Shown here: positions 1 through 9,591 of the stretch, piece by piece | How the letters are laid out: the number at the start of each line of letters is the position of its first letter | Position numbering within the stretch: the stretch's first letter is position 1 | NCBI GenBank assembly: GCA_014607495.2 | Contig: CP053172.1 | Span: 3,672,888 to 3,736,887 of the forward strand | Direction of reading: 5' to 3' | Origin: Carposina sasakii | Taxonomy: Eukaryota > Arthropoda > Insecta > Lepidoptera > Carposinidae | Length of the DNA stretch: 64,000 bases | Program-made: the position numbers and the translations under genes | Notes under the pieces: generated by a model | Told to the model about the DNA's origin: nothing | The model's database searches: none | Seen by the model: the letters and a program-made list of their open reading frames with translations, nothing else

Positions 1-2
1 CC

Positions 3-212
3 ATATTTGCAGGATTATCTGCTACAGGGAGTATAGCAGGCGGTGTTGCTGGAATTACAAAAGCTATTAATGAATACAGAGCCGCAAGAAAAGTATTAGC
101 GGAATTAAAAAGACACAATAAAGAAATAGAAGCACATAGTTTAGGAAGAGGTTTACAACTAAAACCTTATAAAGATGGTCTGGGGATTTACGTCATGAAC
201 AAAAAAAACTAA
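3..212 (+). CDS. Polinton small structural-type protein (pX-like), C-terminal part
   Basis: The reading frame is open from the window edge to a stop at 210-212. It starts with a glycine/alanine-rich stretch (GLSATGSIAGGVAG) that could be a hydrophobic or membrane-active segment, followed by a basic charged helix-like region (EYRAARKVLAELKRHNKEIE) and a C-terminal motif LKPYKDGLGIYV. A Gly-rich segment followed by a KPYKxGxG(I/L)Y tail is typical of a small protein upstream of the protease in insect Polintons and resembles adenoviral minor core proteins. The N-terminus is outside the window. The neighbouring protease frame begins where this one ends. Function is inferred from family position only. 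Confidence 0.55.
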   Translation: MFAGLSATGSIAGGVAGITKAINEYRAARKVLAELKRHNKEIEAHSLGRGLQLKPYKDGLGIYVMNKKN

Positions 213-235
213 ATTATCGGCTACCCAGAAGAGCT

Positions 236-592
236 TTGACTAATATAGATATACTCGAAAACTCAAAAAATATTCCTTTTTTTCGTGGTGTATTTATGAG
301 AGATGAACTACCAAAGAATTCATTTTCAGTAGAATGTGGAGTGATCAATTTAGATTCTTCTAAAAATTCTGGTACTCATTGGGTAGCCTATGGAAAAATA
401 AATGATTATATAGAATATTTTGATAGCTATGGTAATCTGAAACCACCTAAAGAATTTATTAAATATACAAAGCCAAATAATATAAGTTATAATTATGATA
501 ACTTTCAAGGGAGCAACAGTTATAACTGTGGTCATTTGTGCTTAAAATTTCTTAAGTTGTTTTGGATTAGACATTTGTATTTACTTCGATAA
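236..592 (+). CDS. Adenain-like cysteine protease (Polinton PRO)
   Basis: 118 codons from a non-ATG start as drawn; the frame is open further upstream into the 3' end of the preceding ORF, so the true start is probably upstream or lost next to an eight-A run (201-208). The adenoviral protease (peptidase C5) catalytic pattern is visible: GTHWVAYGK with the His, YFDSYG with the acidic residue, an oxyanion-type Gln in FQGSNSYN, and the nucleophile in NCGHLCLKFL. Conserved NIPFFRGVFMRDELP near the N-terminus is also typical. In Polintons this enzyme is expected to process capsid proteins. Catalytic residues all look present. Lack of an in-frame ATG suggests a small indel in the A run. Confidence 0.8.
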   Translation: MTNIDILENSKNIPFFRGVFMRDELPKNSFSVECGVINLDSSKNSGTHWVAYGKINDYIEYFDSYGNLKPPKEFIKYTKPNNISYNYDNFQGSNSYNCGHLCLKFLKLFWIRHLYLLR

Positions 593-733
593 GACACATA
601 ATCATAATGAATAAATGAACATATTGCTAATAAAGTGTATAAAATAACAATCTTCTTAATGTATGTTCATAATCAGTGTGTGTACATCTAGTAAGCATAC
701 CTATATATCCCTATATTTAAAAGATACATCAAT

Positions 734-892
734 ATGATTATTTTTAGTAAAAATGATAATAAAAACCCTATTAAGAAACAGAAACAGATTATTTCTTATC
801 GTGCTATGAGAGAAAGTAGACGTTTAAATACATCTAGAAAAATAACAAAGAAAAATAAAAATTTTCTACGTGCTCTTGGCTTTAAAATATAA
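734..892 (+). CDS. Small very basic Polinton protein
   Basis: An ATG-initiated 52-residue ORF, too short for most ORF lists, ending two bases before the capsid ORF's ATG. About one third of residues are Lys or Arg, with central YRAMRESRRLNTSRKITKKN and terminal FLRALGFKI. Small basic proteins ending in a (S/A)LGF(K/R) motif are a common companion of the capsid genes in insect Polintons and may condense DNA as adenoviral core peptides do (inference). The tight spacing to the next gene supports co-expression. Alternative: unrelated basic ORF by chance, made less likely by location and tail motif. Confidence 0.55.
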   Translation: MIIFSKNDNKNPIKKQKQIISYRAMRESRRLNTSRKITKKNKNFLRALGFKI

Positions 893-893
893 A

Positions 894-2099
894 ATGCTTC
901 AGATATTAGATTTACCCCATCATGACAATTCTATTGAAAGCTATGAGATCCATAGCTACAAACCTTATAATAATAACTTTAAAGAGAACGATGAAATCAG
1001 AATACCTATCAATCAACAAGATGTGTATGTGCTACCCTCAGCTAGTTCTATATATATTGAAGGTCGAGTAAGTGTTACAGAAAAAGACTTGATGGGAAAA
1101 CAAACCAAAAAAGACATTGATTTCATTAACAACCCCATTGCATTTTTATTTCAAGACATAAGATATGAATTAAATGGTGTTGAAATAGACCGTATTAAAA
1201 ATGTTGGAATAACCACAACCATAAAGTCTTACATATCAATGGATGAGGGAGAAAGTAAGGCTGCTGCAGTATGGGGGTGGAATATGAAAGGCTTCAAGCA
1301 AAAAAATGAACATTTTAGTGTTATTATTCCGTTAAACAAAATACTGGGATTCGCAGAAGATTATACCAAAATAATCATGAATTGTAGACATGAGCTAATA
1401 TTACATAGAGGTAATTCTGTTATCAACAGTGTTACTTCAGATAAAAGTACCACCGTAGAAATAGATATTCAAAAAGTACAATGGCGTGTACCACATATAA
1501 GAGTTTCGGATCGAGATAGACTTTCGCTTCTAAAACATTTGGAAAAAGACCGGGCAATTCAACTGGCTTTCAGAAATTGGGACTTATATGAATATCCATT
1601 ATTACCGAAAACAACAAAGCATTCATGGTCTATTAAAACTGCATCTCAGCTAGATAAACCAAGATATGTTATATTCGGTCTTCAAACTGATAGAAAAACT
1701 AATAAAATAAGAAGCTCTTCAGAATTTGATCACTGTAATGTGAATAATATTAAATTGTATTTGAATTCGCAATACTTTCCATATGATTCGCTTAATTTGA
1801 ATTTCAATGATGGAACATATAGTATATTATATGAAATGTACGCTAATTTTCGTCAGTCTTATTACAACTCTGGTGTAAACCCACTGCTCGATTTGTATCA
1901 CTTTAAAGAAAAGGCTCCGCTATTTGTAATTGACTGTTCTCGACAGAACGACTCGATAAAAACAGGACCAGTTGACGTGCGGTTAGAAATCGAGTGCTAT
2001 GTGGACATACCTGATAATACAACTGCATACTGTCTTATTATAAATGATCGTGTTTTAGAGTATAAACCTTTAAGCAATATTGTTCGAAAATTATCATGA
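894..2099 (+). CDS. Polinton capsid-like protein (putative major capsid)
   Basis: ATG at 894 gives about 401 residues; the open frame also reaches back to a GTG at 870, but the ATG two bases after the upstream stop is preferred. Recognisable blocks are IRIPINQQDVYVLPS near residue 35, IAFLFQDIRYELNGVEIDR near residue 90, TKHSWSIKTASQLDKPRYVIF in the middle, and FDHCNVNNIKLYLNSQYFPYD and VIDCSRQND in the C-terminal half. These match a family of 400-500 residue Polinton proteins widespread in animal genomes that I regard as the jelly-roll capsid protein; the fold is inferred. No internal stop is seen. The stop overlaps the start of the next ORF by four bases. Confidence 0.7.
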   Translation: MLQILDLPHHDNSIESYEIHSYKPYNNNFKENDEIRIPINQQDVYVLPSASSIYIEGRVSVTEKDLMGKQTKKDIDFINNPIAFLFQDIRYELNGVEIDRIKNVGITTTIKSYISMDEGESKAAAVWGWNMKGFKQKNEHFSVIIPLNKILGFAEDYTKIIMNCRHELILHRGNSVINSVTSDKSTTVEIDIQKVQWRVPHIRVSDRDRLSLLKHLEKDRAIQLAFRNWDLYEYPLLPKTTKHSWSIKTASQLDKPRYVIFGLQTDRKTNKIRSSSEFDHCNVNNIKLYLNSQYFPYDSLNLNFNDGTYSILYEMYANFRQSYYNSGVNPLLDLYHFKEKAPLFVIDCSRQNDSIKTGPVDVRLEIECYVDIPDNTTAYCLIINDRVLEYKPLSNIVRKLS

Positions 2100-2581
2100 A
2101 TCATGTCATTGTTGATATTCAAGGCTTTAAGAGTGAAGAGAACAGGTTTATACCAAAGGAAATAGCGATCTTATCTAACGAAAGTATTATCGTACTATTA
2201 ATAAAACCACCATATCCATACTATGGCTTAACACGAAAGGAACGTACTCAAGTTGGGTGGATCGAAAAAAATAGAGGAATATTGTGGAATGAAGGCTATG
2301 TGCCTTATCATAATTATAATGACTTAATTCAAGATTTTTTGAAAAATAAACTGATTTTTACTAAGGGTAATGAAAAAGTAATTTGGTTAAAAGAAATACT
2401 TGGAAAAGAAAATATATATAATTTAGAAGATTTACAATGTCCCAATTTAGAAACTCTTCATAAAGACTATTCAACATTATCTAACATTTATAGTTGTATT
2501 TATCACAGTAAAGTTTGTGCTTTAAAAAATGCTATGTGTTTAAATATGTGGTGGCAAGAAAATAAACATATTTGGAAATAG
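2096..2581 (+). CDS. Conserved Polinton ORF of unknown function
   Basis: 161 residues, starting in a four-base overlap with the capsid ORF stop. It begins IVDIQGFKSEENRFIPKEIA, then has IKPPYPYYGL, VGWIEKNRGILWNEG, FTKGNEKVIWL, and a Cys-rich end (SCIYHSKVCALKNAM). The DIQGF and KEIA blocks with a later KGxEK and a terminal CxxH...CAL pattern recur in insect Polinton proteins. The early acidic DxxG strand and later KG motif could suggest an RNase H-like fold, but the acidic triad is not clear to me. It is probably translated with the capsid gene. It appears intact. Confidence 0.5.
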   Translation: MNHVIVDIQGFKSEENRFIPKEIAILSNESIIVLLIKPPYPYYGLTRKERTQVGWIEKNRGILWNEGYVPYHNYNDLIQDFLKNKLIFTKGNEKVIWLKEILGKENIYNLEDLQCPNLETLHKDYSTLSNIYSCIYHSKVCALKNAMCLNMWWQENKHIWK

Positions 2582-2938
2582 GTAGTGCTAGTAATATCTA
2601 TAAGACAATGTTATAAGTTACATTATATTTAAGCAGCCTAAGTTAAACTTTTTTAATAAAAGAAATACATACATTAAAATATTTGTTTAATTTTGTGACA
2701 ATTCCTATCCGCCTTATTCCAATGAATGAAATGAATTTATGATATTGATAGAGAAAGTTAGAATATTCTCAAGAATGAATGAATTAGACATAAACTTTTG
2801 AATTAAATTATGCCTAATTAATGAAAAATAAAAAAATCTCAGGTTCTACTTATAGTTTGATAGCTTAATACAGGATTGGGACTAATCGCAAAGAATGTAA
2901 CTGCTATGGCTGAGTGAAAATAATAGATGCAATTACAT
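2582..2938. other. AT-rich stretch, no gene seen
   Basis: About 360 bases of AT-rich sequence between the last Polinton ORF and a hairpin. No convincing ORF or terminal inverted repeat was recognised; the Polinton terminus may lie here. Confidence 0.5.
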
Positions 2939-3040
2939 AATTGAGCGACGTGGATCACATCGTACGCTCTTGATTAATAGAGCGCAGTATTCGCTCTATT
3001 CATTAATAAAGGCGTACGATGTGAGCCAAGTTGCTCAATT
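2939..3040. repeat. Long imperfect palindrome (hairpin) at the broken end of gypsy A
   Basis: Arms 2939-2984 and 2992-3040 are inverted copies around a 7-base loop. The outer 29 bases differ at only a few positions (AATTGAGC...CATCGTACGC versus its complement), and the inner part repeats AGAGCG/CGCTCT. It sits exactly where the gypsy A coding sequence stops, so it is either a small foldback element or a breakpoint structure. Confidence 0.75.
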
Positions 3041-3048
3041 TTACACTA

Positions 3049-5834
3049 CTAATCTGCATGTGACATTCGAGTCCCTTGCACATGCACAATATCAAAATTA
3101 AACGCCTGGAGAAATGCCCACCACCTATGCACTCTAGGGCTCAAGTCAAGTTTCTTTCGCGATGCCTGAAGAGAGCTACAATCGGTCACGACGGTGAACT
3201 TACGTCCATGCAAATAATGCCTAAAATGTTTAACCGCATTAACTACCGCGAGGGTCTCTAACTCGTACGAGTGATATTTAGACTCTGCGATAGTTGTGCG
3301 TTTACTAAAATAGGCTACTGCATGACGATTATTTCCATGGATTTGCATTAATACAGCGCCGTAACCAATTGAGCTTGCATCCGTATGCAACTCTGTTGGC
3401 TTTTCAGGGTCATAAAGCATAAGTACTGGCTTGCTCGTTAGCATGGAAATTATTTGTTGCCTTATTAACTCGTGTTCGTTAGTCCAGTTGATACGTCCCT
3501 TTCCTGAACTTGTTAGCGCATAAAGAGGGGCCATGACTTGCGAAAATTTTGATATAAACTTACGAAAGTAAGACGCTAAACCGATGAACTGACGAAGCTG
3601 CGTTACCGTATCAGGAGGAGGCAAGTGAACCAAAGCTGCGATCTTCTTAGGGTTTGGCCGAATTTCGCCGCGACTTACTTCAAAACCGAGATACTCGACC
3701 TTCTCCTTCATGAAGGAACACTTTTCAGATTAAAAGTGAACCCCGCGTTGGTCAGAGTATTCAGGACGGTCTGAACTCTATGCAAAGCTTCATCTACATC
3801 AGATCCCCCAAGTACAAGAATATCGTCCATGTATACTGCTACATAAGTATTGGCTAACTCTCCTAAAGCATCTATTACGGCGCGTTGAAAAACAGCCGGT
3901 GCATTTCGGAGACCAAAGGGCATTGTCAGATATTCGAAATGTCCCTCTGGCGTCACGAAAGCAGTCTTTTCTATCGAGTCTGGATGCACCCGTATCTGAT
4001 GGTAACCGCTGGCCATGTCTAAGGACGTAAAATAATGACAACCCTACAATCGATCAATTTGGTCAGATATTAAAGGCAACGGATACCTATCAGGCACGGT
4101 ATTATCATTCAGCTCCCGATAGTCAACGCACATGCGGTCTGTACCATCCTTTTTCTTTACTAGTAATATAGGGCTAGAATACGGTGAAGTACTTGGTCGT
4201 ATTACGTTGGCAGCAAGCAACTCATCAATCTTATCCCTAACAACCTTTCGCTCTTCCTGACTCAGCCTATACGGGCGGCGGAAAACCGTTTTGTTAGGGT
4301 CACTTAAGCGAATTTGCATGGGTTCTACATTAGCAGGTTTATTAGGGGTACCAATTACAAAATTATCTCTAAACTCGCTTAAAACAGATACTAACTTGTG
4401 CTTGTCTTTGTCTGAGAGATCTGTGTCAATGTTATCAAATGAGAGAGGGAATTGAGACTGAATACATGACTGTACTACCTTCACTTTATTTAATGTCAAA
4501 GAATTCGCTGTCATACTAACACCTAATCCTTGTACAAGAATTTCTCTGCCTATCATGACATCAGAACGCAAGTAATGATCCGGTAAAACATGAAACAATA
4601 CTTCTAATGTAATAAAATCAATTTCTACTGTAGCTAAAATCTGTACACAACTATTTACACTCGATTGCCCAATGCCAGTTAACGATACAACGTTGTTAAA
4701 CCGTTTACCGTGTAATTTAACACTAACCGACTCTTTAATAAGCGAACATTCTGATCCAGAATCATAATAAAATGAAATTCGCTCACCATAGTGACTGATA
4801 GTACCAGCAGGCGCGTTGACAACGCATAGGTCCACGCGTCTTTCCGCTGTAGTACTCACAGCAGCCCCGCCGTTCTTGCTACCCGACGAAGTGCAACGCG
4901 TAGCAATGTGTCCTAACTGTCCACATTTGAAGCAGGTTAGATTAGATGTCGGCTTAGGATGTCCCGATGAGGTGGTGAAATTGCCAGAAGACGAAGCGAC
5001 GACGGCACGATTATCCTGTCTTCCATCCTTTCTCATTCGACACGCTACTGCTCGATGACCCGTCTTTCCACAATTAAAACACTTCAACGGGGTGGTAGGT
5101 TTGAATCTCTTGCCTTCAGGTTCAAACTTCTCGTCACGATTTACATTATTGCGTCTTTTCAAATAAGTAATAGCCTTCAACTCTCGTTGCATCTCATTTC
5201 TTGAAGTAATATTAGACGTAAAAGCTAGTCGTTGTGCTCGTGGCTCAAATTGTGCCACGTGTGACAAAATTGTTGCTATAGCTAATTGTTCAGTAGACAG
5301 CCCAGACCATCTAGACATGAGGGATGTCATCGTTCTTGCTGCATACGCCGAGAGGCATTCATTTTCCTTAGGTCTACTCGCACTGAGGTTTATCAAAAAT
5401 GCAGCAACCGTATCGGAGCAATCATACCTCGACACAAAAACTTCTTTAAAATCAGTCCAAGTGATTCCCTCAAACGAAATTTGAGAAAGCCATGAAGATG
5501 CTTGTCCCTTCAAAGCGCGGCTGAGTGCTACCATAAGTGGAACCCCAGAAAGTTGTTTGTTAGTCACGCACATGTCAGCGGTAGCTATCCACGAACGTGG
5601 ATCCACATTTGTTTTATCGGGGTCAAATTCTGGTAGGATAATATTGGTATTGGTACTCACAGGGGTTGGTTTGATTGCTTCCAATAACGCCATGAAATTT
5701 TTATTTTGCTGTTCCATAACGACTTTCCACATCTCGATGTCCTTATTTACATCCTGTGGGCGCTGATTACATCCCACTTCTGATGACGTAGTAGGGTCCT
5801 TCTCCACGGTAAGATTATCATCGCGAGGATCCAT
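3049..5834 (-). pseudogene. Gypsy element A gag-protease-RT-RNase H, broken and 3' truncated
   Basis: A Ty3/gypsy polyprotein read from 5834 downwards. Gag occupies about 250 residues, followed by two CCHC zinc knuckles (CFNCGKTGHRAVAC near residue 250 and CFKCGQLGHIATRC near 300). The aspartic protease motif DSGSECSLI is near residue 356. RT starts around residue 515 (RRPYRLSQEER, then MCVDYRELN), and the catalytic box YMDDILVLG is intact. RNase H shows LHTDASS and VTDCSSL. An in-frame TAG at 4044-4046 and a one-base frameshift near 3718 break the polyprotein. The frame ends at 3049 beside the hairpin; integrase and 3' LTR are missing. The Gag resembles that of gypsy C (ALKGQAS(S/A)WLSQISF in both), so A and C are related. 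Confidence 0.9.
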
Positions 5835-6246
5835 TACGTGTAGTTCGTAAACGTAGGCGTCGTAAATAATATCACGCGGTGATAGCCGATAGATTGAATT
5901 TAATTATTACAAACGATTAACTTTATAATAACACGCGATTGCCTTAATTTAAATGGATACAAATCAATACCAGGAAAACGCGGTGATCCCAGAGATGACG
6001 TTTGCTAACCAACGCTCAATTCGAATGTCTTCACCGCAATGGCGTTCCACCAAGTGTCACTGTCAGTCGAACAACTTTACCGACTTACCCTCGAACAACG
6101 CCATCTCTGATTCCACCCAGGTACTAATACCTGACGTTTCCTTTAATCACAAATCTATAAGGTAAACATTTCATAGCAAGCAAACTAGATGGCGCCACAA
6201 GGTGCTTTGCTAACACCCGGCAGATGTCACCACTCCGACAGATATA
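5835..6246 (-). other. Leader and probable partial 5' LTR of gypsy A
   Basis: Non-coding sequence directly upstream of the gypsy A gag start, ending where the DD41D transposon begins. The outer part (about 6170-6246) reads GTGACATCTGCCGGGTG and TGGCGCCATCTAG on the minus strand, a style common in insect gypsy LTRs. No second LTR copy is present in the window, so the LTR identity is inferred from position. Confidence 0.4.
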
Positions 6247-6871
6247 CAGGGTGTCCCAAAACTCAACGTCAAGCCGAAACGGGGTGACAGGATTGATCAT
6301 AACCATCACGAGAAAAATCTGAAAAAAAATCTATCCCATGCAGTTTGAAAATTATGGGCATTTTAAGAAAAACCTAGAAATTTGATCAAACTGTACCATT
6401 TTTCGGTTATTGTGGTTATTCTTTTTTATTTTTGTTCATTTGAACTTTGGAAACGTAATCCTAAATAACATTTCTAGAATCCCAATAAAAAATAATGACA
6501 CAATTGCCTCAAGTTTCCGAGAATTGAGACTATTTGTTAAACTACGAATTTAAAATTTTCAAGATTCGTCGACTTTGACAGGCCCTCCTATAAAAAAAAT
6601 GTACTAGAGTGCCTTGGCAAGTGGCATTAAAAGTTGGCGCATTTAATCAGAATTCTAAAATGGTACAATACTTGTTAGTTCCATACAATAGAAAAGAGTA
6701 AAAAAATTAAAACCTCAAGTAACCCGATTTTTGCTATCTCATTTTACTCAGTTAAAATGTTTTTAATTCACACAAGCTCTAGGTAGGTTCTTAATTTTAA
6801 GACAAAATGATGAGAGAGATGGATAATGGGTATGTTCGCCATGAGTGAGCGAGACAGATAGTGACGCCACT
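6247..6871 (+). repeat. Left terminal inverted repeat of the DD41D element
   Basis: Reads inward from CAGGGTGTCCCAAAACTC to AGTGACGCCAC; the whole stretch is matched in inverse orientation by 8130-8753 with a handful of substitutions. Confidence 0.88.
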
Positions 6872-6961
6872 TTTACCAAAGTGAAAAAAAGTTAGTAAAA
6901 TTAGTAAAATAATTAGGTTTGTTGGAATAAAAGTCAGATGATAGAGAAATAACGTTTTTTA

Positions 6962-8029
6962 TTACAATAAATGTTCAAATTGTTTACCATCAGCCTCAAT
7001 ACAAGCCCTACATCTTCTTAAAAAAGATCTACTTATTAGTCGGGCATATCTTCGAGAGTTGATCGCCTCAGCTGCTTGAGAAATGCGTTCACGCAGGTCG
7101 GCTACGTTCTCAATGGGCTTTGAGTAAACTTTTTCTTTGAGAACTCCCCAATAGAAAAAATCCAGGGGATTTAAATCTGGTGAACGGGCGGGCCACGAGA
7201 TAGTGCCCGAACGTCCAATCCACCTTCCCGGATATTCCTGGTCAAGGAAATCTCTTACTTGCACTGCGAAATGCGCTGGGCAGCCATCTTGTTGAAACCA
7301 CATGTCGCGAAGATCTGCTAGTGGTACGTCCTCTAACAGGGTTGGTAAATCTTCTCTTAAAAAATGTAGGTAATTAGTTCCATTCAAGTTCTCAGGCAGT
7401 TCAATAGGCCCAATAATTTTACCGTTTAAAATTCCGGTCCACAGGTTTACTTTAAAACGATACTGGGATCTATCTTCTCGCATTAAATGTGGATTCTCCA
7501 CATGCCACTCGTGATAATTGTGCAAGTTCATGTAACCATCTTTTTTAAATGTCGATTCATCTGACCAGAGAATTTTTTGGATGAATTGGGGATTCTCATT
7601 ATGCCTCTGTAGCATTGTTCTACAAAAAGAAATCCTTTTCTGATAATCTCGAGGTAGAAGACTTTGAACTCGTTGTACGTGAAACGGATGCATTTCGGCT
7701 CTTTGTAAAATACGATGAGCAGTGCTTTTCGGTATTCCCGTTCTTTCTTCAATTCCACGTACGGAAATACTTCGGTCACGTGCGACCTCTTGCAATACTT
7801 CTTCCTGGAAAGGAAACACAGGTCTACCTCCAGCCTGTATTTGATTCGGGAAATGGCCGCCCTCTGTGAGTGAACGGTGCACATTAACAAACACGCGGTG
7901 ATCCGGGTAGCGCTCTGAATTTGGATATCTTTCACGATAAAGTCTAGCGGCAGCACTTGCGTTGCATCTGCATTCCCCATAAATGAGGTGCATGTTCGCA
8001 TATTCTTGTGAAGTGTAGCGCGTAGGCAT
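6962..8029 (-). CDS. DD41D (rosa-like) transposase, apparently intact
   Basis: 355 residues from the ATG at 8027-8029 (MPTRYTSQEYANMHL). The frame is open 15 codons further, but the downstream Met begins the conserved helix-turn-helix region and is preferred. The N-terminus has the DUF4817-like first HTH (RLYRERYPNS...HRVFVNVHRSL) and a second HTH (RGIEERTGIPKSTAHRILQ). Catalytic blocks are LWSDESTF (D1), MWFQQDGCPAH (D2) and SPDLNPLDFFYWG (D3); counting D2 to the PLD aspartate gives 41 intervening residues. The protein binds the element's TIRs and catalyses cut-and-paste transposition into TA (family knowledge). No stop or frameshift was found, so the enzyme may be functional. A shorter fragment of a similar N-terminus lies at 10296-10478. 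Confidence 0.88.
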   Translation of the reverse strand: MPTRYTSQEYANMHLIYGECRCNASAAARLYRERYPNSERYPDHRVFVNVHRSLTEGGHFPNQIQAGGRPVFPFQEEVLQEVARDRSISVRGIEERTGIPKSTAHRILQRAEMHPFHVQRVQSLLPRDYQKRISFCRTMLQRHNENPQFIQKILWSDESTFKKDGYMNLHNYHEWHVENPHLMREDRSQYRFKVNLWTGILNGKIIGPIELPENLNGTNYLHFLREDLPTLLEDVPLADLRDMWFQQDGCPAHFAVQVRDFLDQEYPGRWIGRSGTISWPARSPDLNPLDFFYWGVLKEKVYSKPIENVADLRERISQAAEAINSRRYARLISRSFLRRCRACIEADGKQFEHLL

Positions 8030-8129
8030 GGTAGATAAAAAGGATGCCAACACAAAAGTCCAGAGAGAAGCCAAAGTTGCCGGTATGTTATCAACAAGTC
8101 CAATTCACAAAGATTCAAGTCCAAAAAGA

Positions 8130-8753
8130 GTGGCGTCACTATCTGTCTCGCTCACTCATGGCAAACATACCCATTATCCATCTCTCTCATCATTTTGCCT
8201 TAAAATTAAGAACCTACCTAGAGCTTGTGCGAATTAAAAACATTTTAACTGAGTAAAATCTGATAGCAAAAATCGGGTTACTTGAGGTTTTAATTTTTTT
8301 ACTCTTTTCTATTGTATGGAACTAACAAGTATTGTACCATTTTAGAATTCTGATTAAATGCGCCAACTTTTAATGCTACTTGCCAAGGCACTCTAGTACA
8401 TTTTTTTTATAGGAGGGCCTGTCAAAGTCGACGAATCTTGAAAATTTTAAATTCGTAGTTTAACAAATAGTCTCAATTCTCGGGAACTTAAGGCAATTGT
8501 GTCATTATTTTTTATTGGGATTCTAGAAATGTTATTTAGGATTACGTTTCTAAAGTTCAAATGAACAAAAATAAAAAATAATAACCACAATAACCGAAAA
8601 ATGGTACAGTTTGATCAAATTTCTAGGTTTTTCTTAAAATGCCCATAATTTTCAAACTGCATGGGATAGATTTTTTTTCAGATTTTTCTCGTGATGGTTA
8701 TGATCAATCCTGTCACCCCGTTTCGGCTTGACGTTGAGTTTTGGGACACCCTG
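8130..8753 (-). repeat. Right terminal inverted repeat of the DD41D element
   Basis: Inverse copy of 6247-6871, ending in GGGACACCCTG followed by the TA target site. It contains the region just upstream of the transposase start, so the promoter of the gene probably lies in this repeat. Confidence 0.88.
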
Positions 8754-8755
8754 TA

Positions 8756-9323
8756 TATCACCCAAGAAATATCGAAGTTCGATATATCGATATTTTTTGC
8801 CCAATTTGCAATTATTTATAAAAATTGCCAAAATTATCGCTAACTTCCATACAGCAGACATGACATTTAACATAAATACAATTCACACAAAAAAATAATA
8901 ATAAGCTACGCTTAGTTTACTCGTGACAACACAACAAAACAACGTTCGTACCAACACTCTAAACTAAAATGCAGTCAGTCCAGTGCAGTGATACCAACCA
9001 AACCAACAAGCAATGTCATTGTCATAGACAAACAAGTCATAGAGTGTAATTTTTTAATTTTTGTTTGTATTTGAAGCAAAGAAACTAAACCCATACAGCC
9101 TACTGCATATTTTCTAAATTTAAGAAATCGGATTGGTCAAAAACATGATGTGACGCATGAGCAGACGCCAGACAGCAGAGCTTTAAAAATATATCGATTT
9201 TGATATCTGAAAATAAATATCGAAAATTGATATATCGCAGGAAAAAATATCGCTAATTTATATCGATATTTTTCTGAAAAAATATCGATATTTTGATATT
9301 TCGATATTTTTTTACCAACCCTA
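8756..9323. mobile_element. hAT-type MITE with ATATCGATA subterminal repeats, copy 1
   Basis: Non-coding sequence nearly identical to 28779-29357. Both ends are crowded with ATATCGATA motifs, and the right end reads CGATATTTTTTTACCAACCCTA, i.e. a TAGGGTTGGTAAA hAT-style terminus on the other strand. The first ~50 bases of the element, present in copy 2 (TAGTGATGGGCAAA), are missing here because the DD41D element abuts. Confidence 0.75.
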
Positions 9324-9357
9324 TTCCTTATTTAAAACTAGGATATGAATTACATAC

Positions 9358-9591
9358 CTTATTACGATGAGAGACCGCACCTTCACGAAGTTGGTACGGA
9401 AATAAAGGCACTAAGTCTGCTTCCAACATTGTAATTAATTATTCAGTAAGCCTGTAAGATTTCACATAATCTTCGTGTGTAGAAAGCAGACTCATATTTC
9501 GTAAATTGCGAGCCTGCCGTCTTTTATTAATTAAATCCTCTCTGTTGGCTTCTTCTAACAAAAACAAAAGGCAAGCAATACGAGCGGCCAT
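9358..9591 (-). pseudogene. PIF/Harbinger nuclease first-exon remnant
   Basis: From ATG at 9589-9591 the frame reads MAARIACLLFLLEEANRED, then STHEDYVKSYRLTE, then a stop at 9439-9441, and continues in the same frame LITMLEADLVPLFPYQL up to a GT splice-donor-like site at 9357 (AAG then GTATGT). The block YVKSYRLT followed by a leucine-rich helix is the N-terminal signature of HARBI1-like nucleases. With the in-frame stop and no downstream exons nearby, this is a dead exon. Length and homology are limited, so the family call rests on that signature. Confidence 0.55.

Larger units (their letters stand above)
1..2700 (+). mobile_element. Polinton/Maverick element, one end only
   Basis: Five co-oriented ORFs in the order pX-like protein, adenain-like protease, small basic protein, capsid-like protein, unassigned Polinton ORF match the structural module of Polinton/Maverick self-synthesising transposons. 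The window opens inside the element, so polymerase B, the packaging ATPase, integrase and one terminal repeat would lie to the left if present. The right terminus was not located; AT-rich sequence follows the last ORF. The protease and capsid ORFs look open, so this copy is not very old. Confidence 0.8.
6247..8753 (-). mobile_element. Complete IS630/Tc1/mariner-superfamily DD41D element with giant TIRs
   Basis: The element starts CAGGGTGTCCC and ends GGGACACCCTG, flanked by TA on both sides, 2507 bp in all. Its terminal inverted repeats are about 625 bp each, far longer than in typical mariners, and are nearly identical, which implies a recent insertion. The TIRs enclose one intact transposase on the minus strand. 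The spacing between second and third acidic residues counts to 41, as in the rosa-like DD41D group. Left flank is gypsy A; right flank is a hAT-type MITE. Confidence 0.88.

Noticed and set aside
7528..8139. 203-codon minus ORF
   Set aside because: Out-of-frame shadow of the DD41D transposase and its TIR.
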